A program made the position numbers and the translations under genes. Positions 33,001 through 41,126 of a DNA stretch of 64,000 nucleotides are shown here, in pieces. This DNA comes from Pleomorphomonas sp. JP5 (GTDB lineage: Bacteria > Pseudomonadota > Alphaproteobacteria > Rhizobiales > Pleomorphomonadaceae): the NCBI RefSeq assembly GCF_023721815.1, contig NZ_JAMDLI010000013.1, positions 62,001-126,000 on the forward strand. Reading direction: 5' to 3'. The stretch's first letter is position 1; each line of letters opens with the position of its first letter. The notes below the pieces were generated by a model that did no database searches, was not told the origin of the DNA, and was given only the letters and a program-made list of their open reading frames with translations.

Positions 33001-36000
33001 GGCCGCGCCGGCAGCTTCGGCGCCGCGCTGGAAGGCCAGCTCGCCGCCTTCGACGGCAGCGTCGGCAAGCGCCTGGAGGATGCGACCCGCACCTTCGCCG
33101 ACAAGGCGGATTCGCTGACCGGCACTCTCGACAACCGTATCGAACTGATCGACCACGCCCTTGATGGCCGCGCCCGTCAGATCACCGAAACGCTGATGGC
33201 CCGCACCCGCGACCTGGCCCAGGCCTTCTCGGCCGGTCAGTCGGAAATGGTCGACGCCATCGAAGGCCGCCTCGACGCCGTCGGTCGGTCGCTGCAGCGC
33301 AAGACCGAAGAGTTCACCGAGACCCTGGCCGACAAGGTGGCCGAGATCAACGTGTCGCTCGGTTCCAAGGTGTTCGAGGTCGCCGAGACGCTCGACAGCC
33401 GCGCCAACTCGCTGGAGGTGTCGCTAACCCAGCGCCTCGCCTCCATCGTCGACATGCTCGGCAGCCAGACCGAAACGGCTCGCGAGGAACTGGCCCGCGC
33501 ACTGATCAATGCCGCCTCCGTGCTGCAGAAGGAAAGCGCCCGCGTCCGCGAGGATCTCACCGGTTCCGTGGAAGCGGCCACCGACAAGCTGCGCGTCGAG
33601 GCCGACCGGGCCAAGGAGATCGTCACCGAGGCCATGACGGCCATCGCCCAGGAGATGGAAACCGGCTCGGTTCGCGCCCGCGACGTGGTCGCCGGTGTGC
33701 TGGAAGGCATGTCCGAGCGCCTGGCCGGCGAGAGCGAGCAGGTTCGCGCCGTCGTCGTTTCCGCCATCGATGGCGCCGCCTCGCGCCTCGCCAGCGAAGG
33801 CGAGAACACCTCGATCGCCGTCAGCCAGTCGCTGGCCGGCGCCGAGGACCGTCTCGCCAGCCTGCGGGACGAGACCCATGGCACGCTCAACGAGCTCATC
33901 AGCACGCTGTCCGACGTTCTCTCCACCGAAAGCCAGAAGGCCCGCGAGAACGTCTACGAGGCCATCACCGCCGTCGAGGGTCGCCTTGCCGGCGAGAGCG
34001 AGCGCGTTCGCGACACCATCATCGGCTCGGTCGACGACGTCACCGGCCGCATGGCGGCGGAAAGCGAGCGGGCACGTGCCGGCCTGATCGGCGCCATCGA
34101 CGAAGTCACGGACCGCCTGTCGGAAGAAACCGCCCGCGCCCGCTCCAACCTCATCGGTTCGGCGGAGGCGGTCACCAGCCGCATCGCCGGCGAGACCGAG
34201 CGGTCGAACGAGGTTCTGGCGGCAGCCATCGCCAGCGCCACCGAGCGTCTTGCCGACGCGACGCGCGATCTCCAGGCAGTGCTCGATGCCCGCACCGAGG
34301 CCGCCGCCAACGCCCTGGACAGCCGCTCCGAGAAGGTGGTCGACCTCGTCAGCCGCCGCATGGCCGAGCTGGCCGAGCTGGTCGACGGCCGTGGCGGCGA
34401 TCTCGCCAACGCCTTCCTGTCCGGCACCCGCGCCCTCGACGAGGCCGTCGGCAGCCGTGGAGAGGAAGTGGCCGGCATGGTCCGCAACGCCGCCGGCGAC
34501 GTGCTCGCAGCACTGGCCCAGGGTGGCGAGGGCGTCAGCCGCGCCATCACGCAGCGTGGCACCGACGCCGCCGAGGCGCTGAAGCAGGCCACCCTGTCGC
34601 TGATGGCCACCTTCGACGAACAAGGCCGCGACGTCCTGCAGTCGCTCGACGACACCACGGCGCGCGTCAAGACCGACGTCGTCGCCGTGCTTGAGCAGGT
34701 GGACGACGCCAATCGCGGCCTCCGCTCGCTCGTCGACCAGGCGGCTGGCAACCTTGCCCGCATCGAACGCGGCCTTGAGCAGCAGACCGGCGACCTTCGC
34801 CTGTCGCTCGAGCGCGTCGTCGCCGATACCACCGCCTCCAGCACCACCGTCGCCGAGACGGCCGAGGTGCTGCGCGAGGTGTCGCGCACCGTGCTCTCCG
34901 ACATCGGCACCATCGCCTCCTCGCTCTCCGAGCAGACCGGCGATCTGCAGTCGTCGGCCCGTGCCCTGTCCTCGGTTGGCGGCACGCTCCAGGATGTCAT
35001 CGGCGATCGCCTCTCGGCGCTCGACGGCGTGGTCGCCACGCTGCAGGAACGCAGCGAGACGATGTCCGAAAGCCTGCAGTCCATCGCCGTCCAGATCCAG
35101 GACACGCTGTCCAATGCCGAGCGCCGCGCCCGCGACGTGGGCTACCAGTTGGCCCGCAACGCCGAAACGGCCATGAACGGCGTCACCCAGCAGCTCGAGC
35201 AGCTGTCGGTCAGCGCCGAAGAGGAAGGCCACAAGACGAAGGAAACCATCGAGCGGGTGCGCGGCGAGCTGATCTCCGAGATCAACGCCTCCATCGGCTC
35301 GGCGGTCGATCGCTTCGCCGGCGCCACCGAGGAAATGCGCAAGGCCACCCGCGCCGTCGGCCGGGAGCTGGAGCAGATCCGCGAGGATATCAGCCGCGGC
35401 GTTCTCGACCTGCCGGAAGAGACCAGCCAGCACACCGCCGCCATGCGCCGCGTGGTCAGCGAGCAGATCCGCGCCCTGAACGAACTCTCCGAGATCGTTT
35501 CGCGCCAGCTGCCCGGAGAGGCCATCGCCGAAGCGCCGGTCCGTGCCCGTGCCCAGGCCTCGACCCAGGCGCCACGCAGCCTGCCGGTCCAGAAGTCGTC
35601 GCAGCCGTCCGAGCCGCGCGCCTTCAGCCGCCAACCGGCCAACCAGCCGCCTCGCCCAGCCGTCGCCGAGAGGCGTCAGGAGCCGGCGGCCCGTCAGCCG
35701 GCCGCCGATGAGCGGGGCGAACGGTCGAGCGGCTGGATCTCCGACCTGCTGCGTCGCGTCAACGACGAGGACACCCCCTCGCCGCGCCTGCCGTCGTCCG
35801 ACCGCAACAAGAGCGCCAACCCGCTCGACGGCCTGGGCTCGCTGACCTCCGACATCGCCCGGTCGATCGACCCCGAGTCCTACGCCGACCTCTGGGATCG
35901 CTATCGGCGCGGCGACGGCAACGTGTTCACGCGACGCGTCTACACGCTGCAGGGCCAGCAGACCTTCGACGAGGTCCGCCGCCGCTATGGTCGCGAGGCC

Positions 36001-36162
36001 GACTTCCGCGAGGCCGTCGATCGCTACATCGATCACTTCAGCGCCCTCTACGAGGAAGCCGTCCAGAAGGACCCGAATGGCCGCCTCGCCGAGAATTACC
36101 TGAACTCCGATACCGGCAAGGTCTACACGCTCCTGGCGCATGCCAGCGGCAAGCTCGGCTGA
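30070..36162 (+). CDS. Giant coiled-coil polar growth protein, GPR/RgsE-like
   Basis: A 2030-residue protein resembling the Growth Pole Ring protein of Agrobacterium (RgsE in Sinorhizobium), an apolipoprotein-like membrane protein that forms a ring at the growing pole. Parts in order: acidic cytoplasmic N-terminus; two transmembrane helices (about 93-115 and 134-156); a long helical region from about 165; an 11-residue repeat array from 241 to at least 1582 with no change of register (for example [11 protein letters not shown] at 417 and [11 protein letters not shown] at 1572, exactly 105 units apart); more helix; a Pro/Gln/Arg-rich linker (about 1815-1890); and a conserved C-terminal domain with [20 protein letters not shown] and [13 protein letters not shown]-like ending. 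Start at 30070: GAGGG five bases upstream. Single-gene unit with its own terminator. The identification is from architecture and size. Confidence 0.85.
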   Translation: MVKSTKASDPAEAALSAVEEALKIDFGVSADEPKSSDQDTFAESSDAASRQPLADNADAPRTSARPGRAPANDDRRSVATLLYQMQRRPSAAPFWIALAASVVWVAGGFYVARAAFGDFSVLADPAALFARPDGFALVGGIVAPVVLFFAIATMVWRAQDLRLAARSLTEVAVKLAEPEMSAKENVVTVGQAIRREVAAMGDGIERALARASELEVLVHNEVSSLERSYAENEMRIRSLVEELVSQRESVIANAEKARTAISGAHQNLSEELRTAGDLLTNRIDETGRNVTRTFGSKAEELALAFEAAGNSVTETVAKRGADFLATLGTERESLISGLAETGTAINEAIATRSETLTRTITEEGGRLTAAIGKETEQLGTELAKRSDELASTIATRAADLSSALSDGTGELAFTLASRTEELVSTLTARSEELSSTLTDRTADIAFTLSARTEEIVSTISARSDELSSTLSVRTFELGKTLGEKAEEIGATLESRTAEFSTALSEKSDALESTLALRSAQLASTIEARTGELSAELTDKTQLIDQTISGRTSELADTLSTRAELFGATLAEQSANFDRTIGHRVNELVSTVATSTSIMETQLLTRTDNLDKVLTERSQEIASTLESRTGSLETLLRDRSDAIIFSIDTTVAALEENLTLRTKEIDETLARSGQTFAEDISQRAFAVSEQVARSTDEASKAMVEKIETINETLRSTSEGVLLDLSIRGSEITDRLDQTGTLITSTITERGTDLVNKLAVTGEAVHTAINVNGVDLADRIAASGQEVARMMDDRTTSIRGIIDGATLSVETLLADSGSLFSERLSTIGAEIARAVNARGERVAETILAAGSQIANLLDDRSDSMSVSFAERIRVLDEIINGRAAELVESLVSRTSMLDGSLEEQIARIEAALAERTLTIQNALAEGTNALEATLSGRSGAITGLIDERVERLGSEFDKRSGALVETLDGRTQAVLASLEGRAGSFGAALEGQLAAFDGSVGKRLEDATRTFADKADSLTGTLDNRIELIDHALDGRARQITETLMARTRDLAQAFSAGQSEMVDAIEGRLDAVGRSLQRKTEEFTETLADKVAEINVSLGSKVFEVAETLDSRANSLEVSLTQRLASIVDMLGSQTETAREELARALINAASVLQKESARVREDLTGSVEAATDKLRVEADRAKEIVTEAMTAIAQEMETGSVRARDVVAGVLEGMSERLAGESEQVRAVVVSAIDGAASRLASEGENTSIAVSQSLAGAEDRLASLRDETHGTLNELISTLSDVLSTESQKARENVYEAITAVEGRLAGESERVRDTIIGSVDDVTGRMAAESERARAGLIGAIDEVTDRLSEETARARSNLIGSAEAVTSRIAGETERSNEVLAAAIASATERLADATRDLQAVLDARTEAAANALDSRSEKVVDLVSRRMAELAELVDGRGGDLANAFLSGTRALDEAVGSRGEEVAGMVRNAAGDVLAALAQGGEGVSRAITQRGTDAAEALKQATLSLMATFDEQGRDVLQSLDDTTARVKTDVVAVLEQVDDANRGLRSLVDQAAGNLARIERGLEQQTGDLRLSLERVVADTTASSTTVAETAEVLREVSRTVLSDIGTIASSLSEQTGDLQSSARALSSVGGTLQDVIGDRLSALDGVVATLQERSETMSESLQSIAVQIQDTLSNAERRARDVGYQLARNAETAMNGVTQQLEQLSVSAEEEGHKTKETIERVRGELISEINASIGSAVDRFAGATEEMRKATRAVGRELEQIREDISRGVLDLPEETSQHTAAMRRVVSEQIRALNELSEIVSRQLPGEAIAEAPVRARAQASTQAPRSLPVQKSSQPSEPRAFSRQPANQPPRPAVAERRQEPAARQPAADERGERSSGWISDLLRRVNDEDTPSPRLPSSDRNKSANPLDGLGSLTSDIARSIDPESYADLWDRYRRGDGNVFTRRVYTLQGQQTFDEVRRRYGREADFREAVDRYIDHFSALYEEAVQKDPNGRLAENYLNSDTGKVYTLLAHASGKLG

Positions 36163-36186
36163 GCCTGAGGAACGAAGCAACATGCG

Positions 36187-36212
36187 AAAGGGCGCCAGAC
36201 GGCGCCCTTTTT
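36187..36212 (+). terminator. Terminator of the GPR-like gene
   Basis: Stem AAAGGGCGCC / GGCGCCCTTT with loop AGAC, followed by TTCG; the T-run overlaps the stem. It begins 24 bp after the stop codon. Confidence 0.9.
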
Positions 36213-36262
36213 CGTTTCTGCCCGCCGTGCCACTCGATCACGCGTTCGTGATCGCACTCTCT

Positions 36263-36288
36263 GTAACAAAACACCCTCCGGCTCCGAG
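36263..36288 (+). promoter_or_regulatory. Sigma-F-like promoter of the bufferin operon
   Basis: GTAACA, a 16-base spacer and CGAG. This agrees closely with the Caulobacter sigma-F promoter type as I know it (GTAACC-N16-CGAA/T), 50 bases upstream of bufA1. The operon encodes its own sigma-F-like factor and NrsF, supporting autoregulation. Confidence 0.55.
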
Positions 36289-36337
36289 TACCGCATGTGC
36301 CCCGACAATGGCGCACGTCGAACCACGGAGAACACGG

Positions 36338-36652
36338 ATGCTGAAGGCTTCGATTACCACTGCCATCCTCGCCGGCGCGGTCACCACGGCCCTCGCCACC
36401 CTTGCGAGCGCCAGCCCCTTGACCAAAGCGGAAGCAGACGCGGCGACCGCCGCCCACAAGGAGAAGTGCTACGGCGTGGCGCTCAAGGGCCAGAACGACT
36501 GCGCCGCCGGTCCGGGAACGACCTGCCAGGGAACGTCCATGAAGGACTTCCAGGGCAATGCCTGGAAGTTCGTCCAGGGCGGCACCTGCGCCTCGCTGGA
36601 ACTGCCCGGCGGCCGCCACGGCTCGCTCATGCCGCTCGACCGCGACATCTGA
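36338..36652 (+). CDS. bufA1: Bufferin precursor BufA1 (DUF2282)
   Basis: A 104-residue precursor of a periplasmic copper-binding RiPP (bufferin). It has a Sec-type signal peptide ([20 protein letters not shown], cleavage near residue 26) and the BufA1 core with four cysteines, C44, C55, C63 and C84, in the contexts [24 protein letters not shown] and [11 protein letters not shown]. In characterised bufferins core cysteines are converted to thiooxazoles by the BufB-BufC complex, and the peptide then buffers copper in the periplasm. The start at 36338 has GGAG eight bases upstream. A strong hairpin follows the stop codon. Metal specificity here is assumed from the family. Confidence 0.93.
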   Translation: MLKASITTAILAGAVTTALATLASASPLTKAEADAATAAHKEKCYGVALKGQNDCAAGPGTTCQGTSMKDFQGNAWKFVQGGTCASLELPGGRHGSLMPLDRDI

Positions 36653-36653
36653 T

Positions 36654-36696
36654 TGCAACTCCCAAAACGGGCGCCGCTCTGGCGCCCGGAGTTGCA
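36654..36696 (+). repeat. Strong two-part hairpin immediately after bufA1
   Basis: The outer stem TGCAACTCC/GGAGTTGCA and inner stem GGGCGCC/GGCGCCC (loop GCTCT) are separated by a six-base bulge on the 5' side. It begins two bases after the bufA1 stop and lacks a T-run. It may protect the bufA1 part of the mRNA from 3' decay or partly attenuate bufB. Confidence 0.75.
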
Positions 36697-36782
36697 CCCA
36701 GGAAAGGACGCAAAGGTTTTCCGGAGAGCTTGATTCCACCGGGAAACCTCCAGCCAGCAACACGGAGAGCGGGGGAAACGCA

Positions 36783-37694
36783 ATGGCCGCGATCGAACAG
36801 ACACCCAACGCGTCGGCGACGCCCCGCTTTCCGGCCCTGACCGTTGCCGGACAGGCCGGCACCAGTTTCAAGCCGGAGCACCTGCAAGCGATCATGGCCG
36901 AGAGCGGCTCGCAGGGCTTCTTCGAGGTCCATGCCGAGAACTACATGGGTGCCGGTGGCGCGCCGCATAGGGCGCTCGAAACGGTGAGGCGGGATCATCC
37001 CGTCTCGCTGCACGGCGTCTGCATGTCGCTCGGCGGGCCGCAACCGCTCGACAGGGAACACCTCTCCCGCTTCAAGCACCTCGTCGACCGCTATGAGCCG
37101 GCGCTGGTCTCCGAACACCTGGCATGGTCGACACACATGAGCACCTACCTGAACGACCTGCTGCCGCTGCCTTACACAAGCGCGACGCTCTCCCGCGTCT
37201 GCGACCATATCGACGAGATGCAGACCGCGATCGGCCGCCCTATCCTCCTGGAGAATCCCTCGACCTACGTGCTGTTCGCGGCCTCCTCGATGAGCGAAAC
37301 CGAGTTCATCCGGGAGATATCGCGGCGAACGGGCTGCGGCCTTCTGCTCGACATCAACAATGTCTTCGTCTCGGCCACCAACCACGGCTTTTCGGCTCTC
37401 GACTACCTCGGCGACTTTCCGCTGTCGCAGGTGGGCGAAATCCATCTGGCCGGCCACGCCGAGCAGGAAGACGACGAGGGCGACCTGCTGCTCATCGACA
37501 GCCATGACGGACCGGTCGCCGATGCCGTCTGGCGCCTCTACGAGCTGGTGATAGCCCGCCGTGGCCCGATCCCCACGCTGATCGAATGGGACAGCCAGAT
37601 TCCCGACTGGCCGGTGCTGCGTGCCGAAGCGGAGGCCGCCCAAGCCATCCTCGACCGATACGCCCTTGGAGAGCCCTCCCATGCGCTCGGCTGA
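36783..37694 (+). CDS. bufB: BufB, DUF692 multinuclear iron oxidase (MNIO)
   Basis: A 303-residue TIM-barrel enzyme of the DUF692/MNIO family, which uses two or three iron ions to oxidise cysteines of the bufferin precursor. Conserved metal-site segments are [72 protein letters not shown] and [12 protein letters not shown]. It is cytoplasmic and acts with BufC before export of BufA1. It follows the bufA1 hairpin, and its last 14 bases overlap bufC. Confidence 0.95.
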   Translation: MAAIEQTPNASATPRFPALTVAGQAGTSFKPEHLQAIMAESGSQGFFEVHAENYMGAGGAPHRALETVRRDHPVSLHGVCMSLGGPQPLDREHLSRFKHLVDRYEPALVSEHLAWSTHMSTYLNDLLPLPYTSATLSRVCDHIDEMQTAIGRPILLENPSTYVLFAASSMSETEFIREISRRTGCGLLLDINNVFVSATNHGFSALDYLGDFPLSQVGEIHLAGHAEQEDDEGDLLLIDSHDGPVADAVWRLYELVIARRGPIPTLIEWDSQIPDWPVLRAEAEAAQAILDRYALGEPSHALG

Positions 37695-38505
37695 AATCCT
37701 GCCGCTCCGGCCAACCGCATCCACCGTCGCGGTCGACTACGCCGGGCCGTTCTCGGCCGCCCTGCTTGCTCCCGACAGCCCGGCCCCGGCGCTGGTGACG
37801 GGGCCGCGCGGCAAACGAGCCGAGATCCGCTACAACGTCTACCGAAACAACGTCACCGTCAGCCTGATCGGCGCTCTGTCCTCGATCTTCCCGGCGGTCG
37901 AACGCATCACGGGGCCGGATTTTTTCCGCGCCATGGCCCGCTTCCATGTCCGGGAGACCCCACCAACCTCGCCGCTGCTGTTCGAATACGGGCGCGCCTT
38001 TCCGGATTTCATCGACCGCTACGAACATGCGGTGAACATGCCCTGGCTTTCGGACGTGGCGCGGATCGAGCGCTTGTGGCTCGACAGCTATCACGCCGCC
38101 GATGCCCCCATCCTCACGGCCGAGACGCTGTCGAGCGTACCGCCCGAAAGGCTCGGGGCGCTCGTCTTCACCCCGCATCCGGCAACGCGACTGATCTCCT
38201 CGGCCCATCCGGCCGTCACCATCTTCGCGGCAAACCGGAGCGACGGCCCCGTCGGCCGTGTTGAGAATCGGCCAGAAGAGGGACTGATCACGCGGATCGA
38301 TGACGAGGTGACCGTCCATCTCCTGCCTCCCGGCAACCTCGTCTTCCTCAAGGCACTGCTTGATGGAGAAAACCTGACGAGCGCCGTCGGCGCCGCCCTC
38401 GCGGCCGAACCAACCTTCGATCTGTCCGGGGCCATCGGCGAGATGATTGCCGCTGGCGCCTTCTCCCACGTCGAGATGGAGGCCTCCGATGTCGAGCCTG
38501 CCTGA
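37681..38505 (+). CDS. bufC: BufC, MNIO partner protein (DUF2063)
   Basis: A 274-residue protein with the HvfC/BufC N-terminal domain: [40 protein letters not shown] and [19 protein letters not shown]. The second half is a less conserved domain that in related systems recognises the precursor leader. It forms a complex with BufB. The start at 37681 overlaps the end of bufB by 14 bases, with GGAG upstream. Confidence 0.92.
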   Translation: MRSAEILPLRPTASTVAVDYAGPFSAALLAPDSPAPALVTGPRGKRAEIRYNVYRNNVTVSLIGALSSIFPAVERITGPDFFRAMARFHVRETPPTSPLLFEYGRAFPDFIDRYEHAVNMPWLSDVARIERLWLDSYHAADAPILTAETLSSVPPERLGALVFTPHPATRLISSAHPAVTIFAANRSDGPVGRVENRPEEGLITRIDDEVTVHLLPPGNLVFLKALLDGENLTSAVGAALAAEPTFDLSGAIGEMIAAGAFSHVEMEASDVEPA

Positions 38506-39010
38506 TTCAATGCCTCGCCATGGTGCGCGCGTCTCCCTCGTGAAACGAGTGGCCTCAGCCGAAAGCCTCGTCCGCAAGATGGCGCAGCCGGACATCGTAC
38601 TGGCCATCCTCCGGATCGCACTCGCCGTTCCCTTCTGGCGATCCGGCATCCTGAAATGGGATGGCTTCCTGCGACTGAACGACACGGCGGTCTACCTGTT
38701 CAGCCAGGAGTTCACGCTGCATCTGCCCGGAGGGCCCTACCCATTCCCGGCGCCGGAAGTGGTGGCTTTCCTGTCCGGCTGCGGCGAGGTCGTCCTCCCG
38801 GTGCTGCTCGTTCTGGGGCTGGGCACCCGTTTCGCCGCCCTCGGCCTATTCTTGATGACTGTCGTCATCCAGATCACGGTTCCCGATGGCTGGCCAATCC
38901 ACCTGACCTGGGCCGCGATGGCGCTTGCCCTGATGCGACACGGGCCGGGGCGCCTCTCGCTCGACCATCCGATCGCGAGGATATCTTGCAGCGGCGCGCG
39001 TCCAACGTGA
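38489..39010 (+). CDS. DoxX-family membrane protein of the buf operon
   Basis: A 173-residue inner-membrane protein with four transmembrane helices of the DoxX type (IVLAILRIALAVPFWRSGIL, VVAFLSGCGEVVLPVLLVLG, FAALGLFLMTVVIQITV, and a last weak one near AAMALALM). DoxX genes are a frequent fourth member of bufferin operons; their role is not established. Start 38489 has GGAGG seven bases upstream and overlaps the bufC stop by 17 bases, indicating coupled translation. Confidence 0.9.
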   Translation: MSSLPDSMPRHGARVSLVKRVASAESLVRKMAQPDIVLAILRIALAVPFWRSGILKWDGFLRLNDTAVYLFSQEFTLHLPGGPYPFPAPEVVAFLSGCGEVVLPVLLVLGLGTRFAALGLFLMTVVIQITVPDGWPIHLTWAAMALALMRHGPGRLSLDHPIARISCSGARPT

Positions 39011-39192
39011 CCGGCGCCCACCCAACTCTGGCGCTTTCGCCATCAGGTCCCGCCGGGACGGAGCGCAAATCCGCTTCTCTTGCCTTTTGCCAGACGATGG
39101 GTTCATCTGGCGCCGGTGTCTCCTTGTCGCTCCCGAGCCGCGCCGGAAACCGCGACAATGATGACGCCGGTCCGCGCGGGGGGACATGGCGG

Positions 39193-39759
39193 ATGAACCA
39201 TTCGGCCCGGGAAGAGGAGTGGGCGGCCTGGATGTGCGCGGCGATGGCCGGCGACACGCTGGCCTACCATCGCTTCCTGAAGGCCGTGACGCCCTATCTT
39301 CGATCGATCGCCAGCCGGCGATGCGCCCAGTACGGAGCACCGCCGGGCGAGGTGGAAGACGTGGTGCAGGAAGTCCTGCTGGCCGTCCACCTGAAGCGGG
39401 GAACCTGGGACGTTTCGCGCCCTGTCGGTCCCTGGCTGTCGTCGATCGTGCGCAACAAGCTGATCGACAGCCTGCGTCGGCGCGGTCGTCACATCAGCAT
39501 CCCCATCGACGACGTGATGGAGACCCTTGAAGCCACACCCCAGGCAGAGGCCGGGGAGCATATCGACGTCGACCGCATGGTCGAAAGCCTGCGGGATCCG
39601 CAACGTGAAATCGTGCGATCCATCTCGCTCGGTGGCGCCGGCATTCGCGAGACGGCCGAGCGATTGCAGATGACGGAAGGCGCCGTGCGGGTGGCGCTGC
39701 ATAGAGCATTGAAAGGGCTGGCGGCCCTCTATCGGAGCGACGGACGTGCAAACGAATGA
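39193..39759 (+). CDS. sigF: ECF-type sigma factor, sigma-F-like
   Basis: A 188-residue group 4 sigma factor. Region 2 covers RSIASRRCAQYG to WLSSIVRNKLIDSLRRRGRH, with VEDVVQEVLLAVHLKRGTWD in the middle. Region 4 is QREIVRSISLGGAGIRETAERL (two parts) and TEGAVRVALHRALKGLAALY. It overlaps the next gene, an NrsF-type anti-sigma factor, by 14 bases, which identifies it as the sigma-F/NrsF pair known from Caulobacter. It is predicted to direct transcription from the promoter at 36263. The start at 39193 was chosen because a long upstream frame has no family sequence. Confidence 0.92.
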   Translation: MNHSAREEEWAAWMCAAMAGDTLAYHRFLKAVTPYLRSIASRRCAQYGAPPGEVEDVVQEVLLAVHLKRGTWDVSRPVGPWLSSIVRNKLIDSLRRRGRHISIPIDDVMETLEATPQAEAGEHIDVDRMVESLRDPQREIVRSISLGGAGIRETAERLQMTEGAVRVALHRALKGLAALYRSDGRANE

Positions 39760-40381
39760 CCTGATCGAACTGCTGGCGAAGGATGCGAGGGTGCGCGCCC
39801 GCTTCGGACACGTGTTCGCGGTCGCGCTGGCGATCGGGTTGGCGGTCTCGGCCGGCCTGCTGCTGTCGACCTACGGCATCCGGGACAACATGGTCGCGGC
39901 GATCGAGACACCGCGCGTCCTGTTCAAGCTTGGCCTCACCCTGCTGCTGGCGATCACCTCAACCCGCCTTGCCTTTCTCATCGGCAAGCCCGGATTATCG
40001 CTGCGCTCGGCGAGCCTTTCGCTGTTCTGGCCGCTGCTTGTCCTGCTCGCCGGCATTGCCACCGAGCTGACCGTCCTGCCGCAAGGCGCCTGGGAGACGA
40101 GCCTGAAAGGGCAACACTGGGCCTTCTGCCTCGTCTTCGTGCCCACCCTTGCTGTGGCGCCTCTTGCCGCCCTGCTCTATTCCGTCCGCCAAGGCGCGCC
40201 GGAAAGCCCCGGGCTGGCCGGCGCAGCGGCGGGACTCGCGGCGGGCGGCATCGCCGCCGCCATCTATGCCTGGCACTGCCCCGACGACAGCCCACTGTTT
40301 GTCGCGACCTGGTACACCATCGCCATAGCTATCGTGACGGCGACCGGCTTCCTGCTCGGCCGCCGCATCCTTCGCTGGTGA
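39746..40381 (+). CDS. nrsF: Anti-sigma factor NrsF (DUF1109)
   Basis: A 211-residue inner-membrane anti-sigma factor with six predicted helices (for example FAVALAIGLAVSAGLLLSTY and LFKLGLTLLLAITS). It has two cysteines, C128 (AFCLVF) and C178 (HCPDD), 50 residues apart, the same spacing as the two conserved cysteines of Caulobacter NrsF that are needed for metal or redox sensing. It holds the sigma factor inactive until heavy metal or oxidative stress. It is the last gene of the buf operon. Confidence 0.93.
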   Translation: MQTNDLIELLAKDARVRARFGHVFAVALAIGLAVSAGLLLSTYGIRDNMVAAIETPRVLFKLGLTLLLAITSTRLAFLIGKPGLSLRSASLSLFWPLLVLLAGIATELTVLPQGAWETSLKGQHWAFCLVFVPTLAVAPLAALLYSVRQGAPESPGLAGAAAGLAAGGIAAAIYAWHCPDDSPLFVATWYTIAIAIVTATGFLLGRRILRW

Positions 40382-40399
40382 AACGACCGCCGAGCCGAA

Positions 40400-41023
40400 C
40401 TACAGCGTCGACGCCGTCCAGGTAACCACGTCAGCCACCGCCGCCGATACGGCCTGATCGATGGCGGCGATGGCATCCTTCGGTCGATCTGATGCCGATG
40501 GACGGCTGACGTCGAACACGCGGCTTGCGCGCACCCGGCCAGTCCGCTCGTCGAGCAGCTTGACGCCGAGCGCAACATGCGCGGCAGGAGCGCCAGTGAC
40601 ATCCAGCTCGAAGGCGCGAATATCGACGATTACCTGATCGTCGATGGCGAGACTCTCGCCCGGCTTGCCAACGGCCTTCACCCGGCCCGAATTCTCGAAA
40701 GCCCGAACCATGATCGTCTGTACCAGCGGCGGCAGTTCGTCCGACCACGACACGCCCGGCATGTAGGAAATAGCACCACCGTCGGAGCGCACGGCGATCA
40801 GCTCCGACGCCAGAGCATCGTTGGCGCTCGGCAAAGGCACGAGAAGCTGGGCAGGAGACCGTCTGGCCACACCATCGAAGGTCGTGGGGGCTGCGAGATC
40901 GTAGATGTCGTCGGGTTTCGGCGTCGTCCCCAGACCGAGCGTCGAACAGCCAGCGAGCGCGAACGCTAGGCAGAGCACCGCAGCGGAAACCAATCGCTGT
41001 CCCGGATGAGCTGAAACCAACAT
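40400..41023 (-). CDS. ABC-type transport auxiliary lipoprotein (PqiC-like)
   Basis: A 207-residue lipoprotein: the signal peptide ends in lipobox LAGC with the acylated cysteine at residue 26. The mature part has PDDIYDLAAPTTFDG, LVPLPSANDALASELIAVRS, PGVSWSDELPPLVQTIMVRA and FDVSRPSASD, typical of the auxiliary lipoprotein family linked to MCE transporters. It probably connects the MCE protein to the outer membrane. It is the last gene of the Mla-type operon, 103 bp after the MCE gene. Confidence 0.88.
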   Translation of the reverse strand: MLVSAHPGQRLVSAAVLCLAFALAGCSTLGLGTTPKPDDIYDLAAPTTFDGVARRSPAQLLVPLPSANDALASELIAVRSDGGAISYMPGVSWSDELPPLVQTIMVRAFENSGRVKAVGKPGESLAIDDQVIVDIRAFELDVTGAPAAHVALGVKLLDERTGRVRASRVFDVSRPSASDRPKDAIAAIDQAVSAAVADVVTWTASTL

Positions 41024-41126
41024 AGCCTCCTAGAGCATCTGCCCGAACCGCAGCGGTCTTCCGATAAGGCCGGATGCGCGAGGTACAACGCACAAGGCCG
41101 ATAGCCGTTGCAATCCATGATCCCCT

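Noticed and set aside
30427-36183. Very long open frames on the minus strand (up to 919 codons) across the GPR-like gene
   Set aside because: They are shadows created by the GC-rich repeat codons of the plus-strand gene. They lack recognisable domains and family starts, and the plus frame has a proper ribosome site, membrane helices and repeats.
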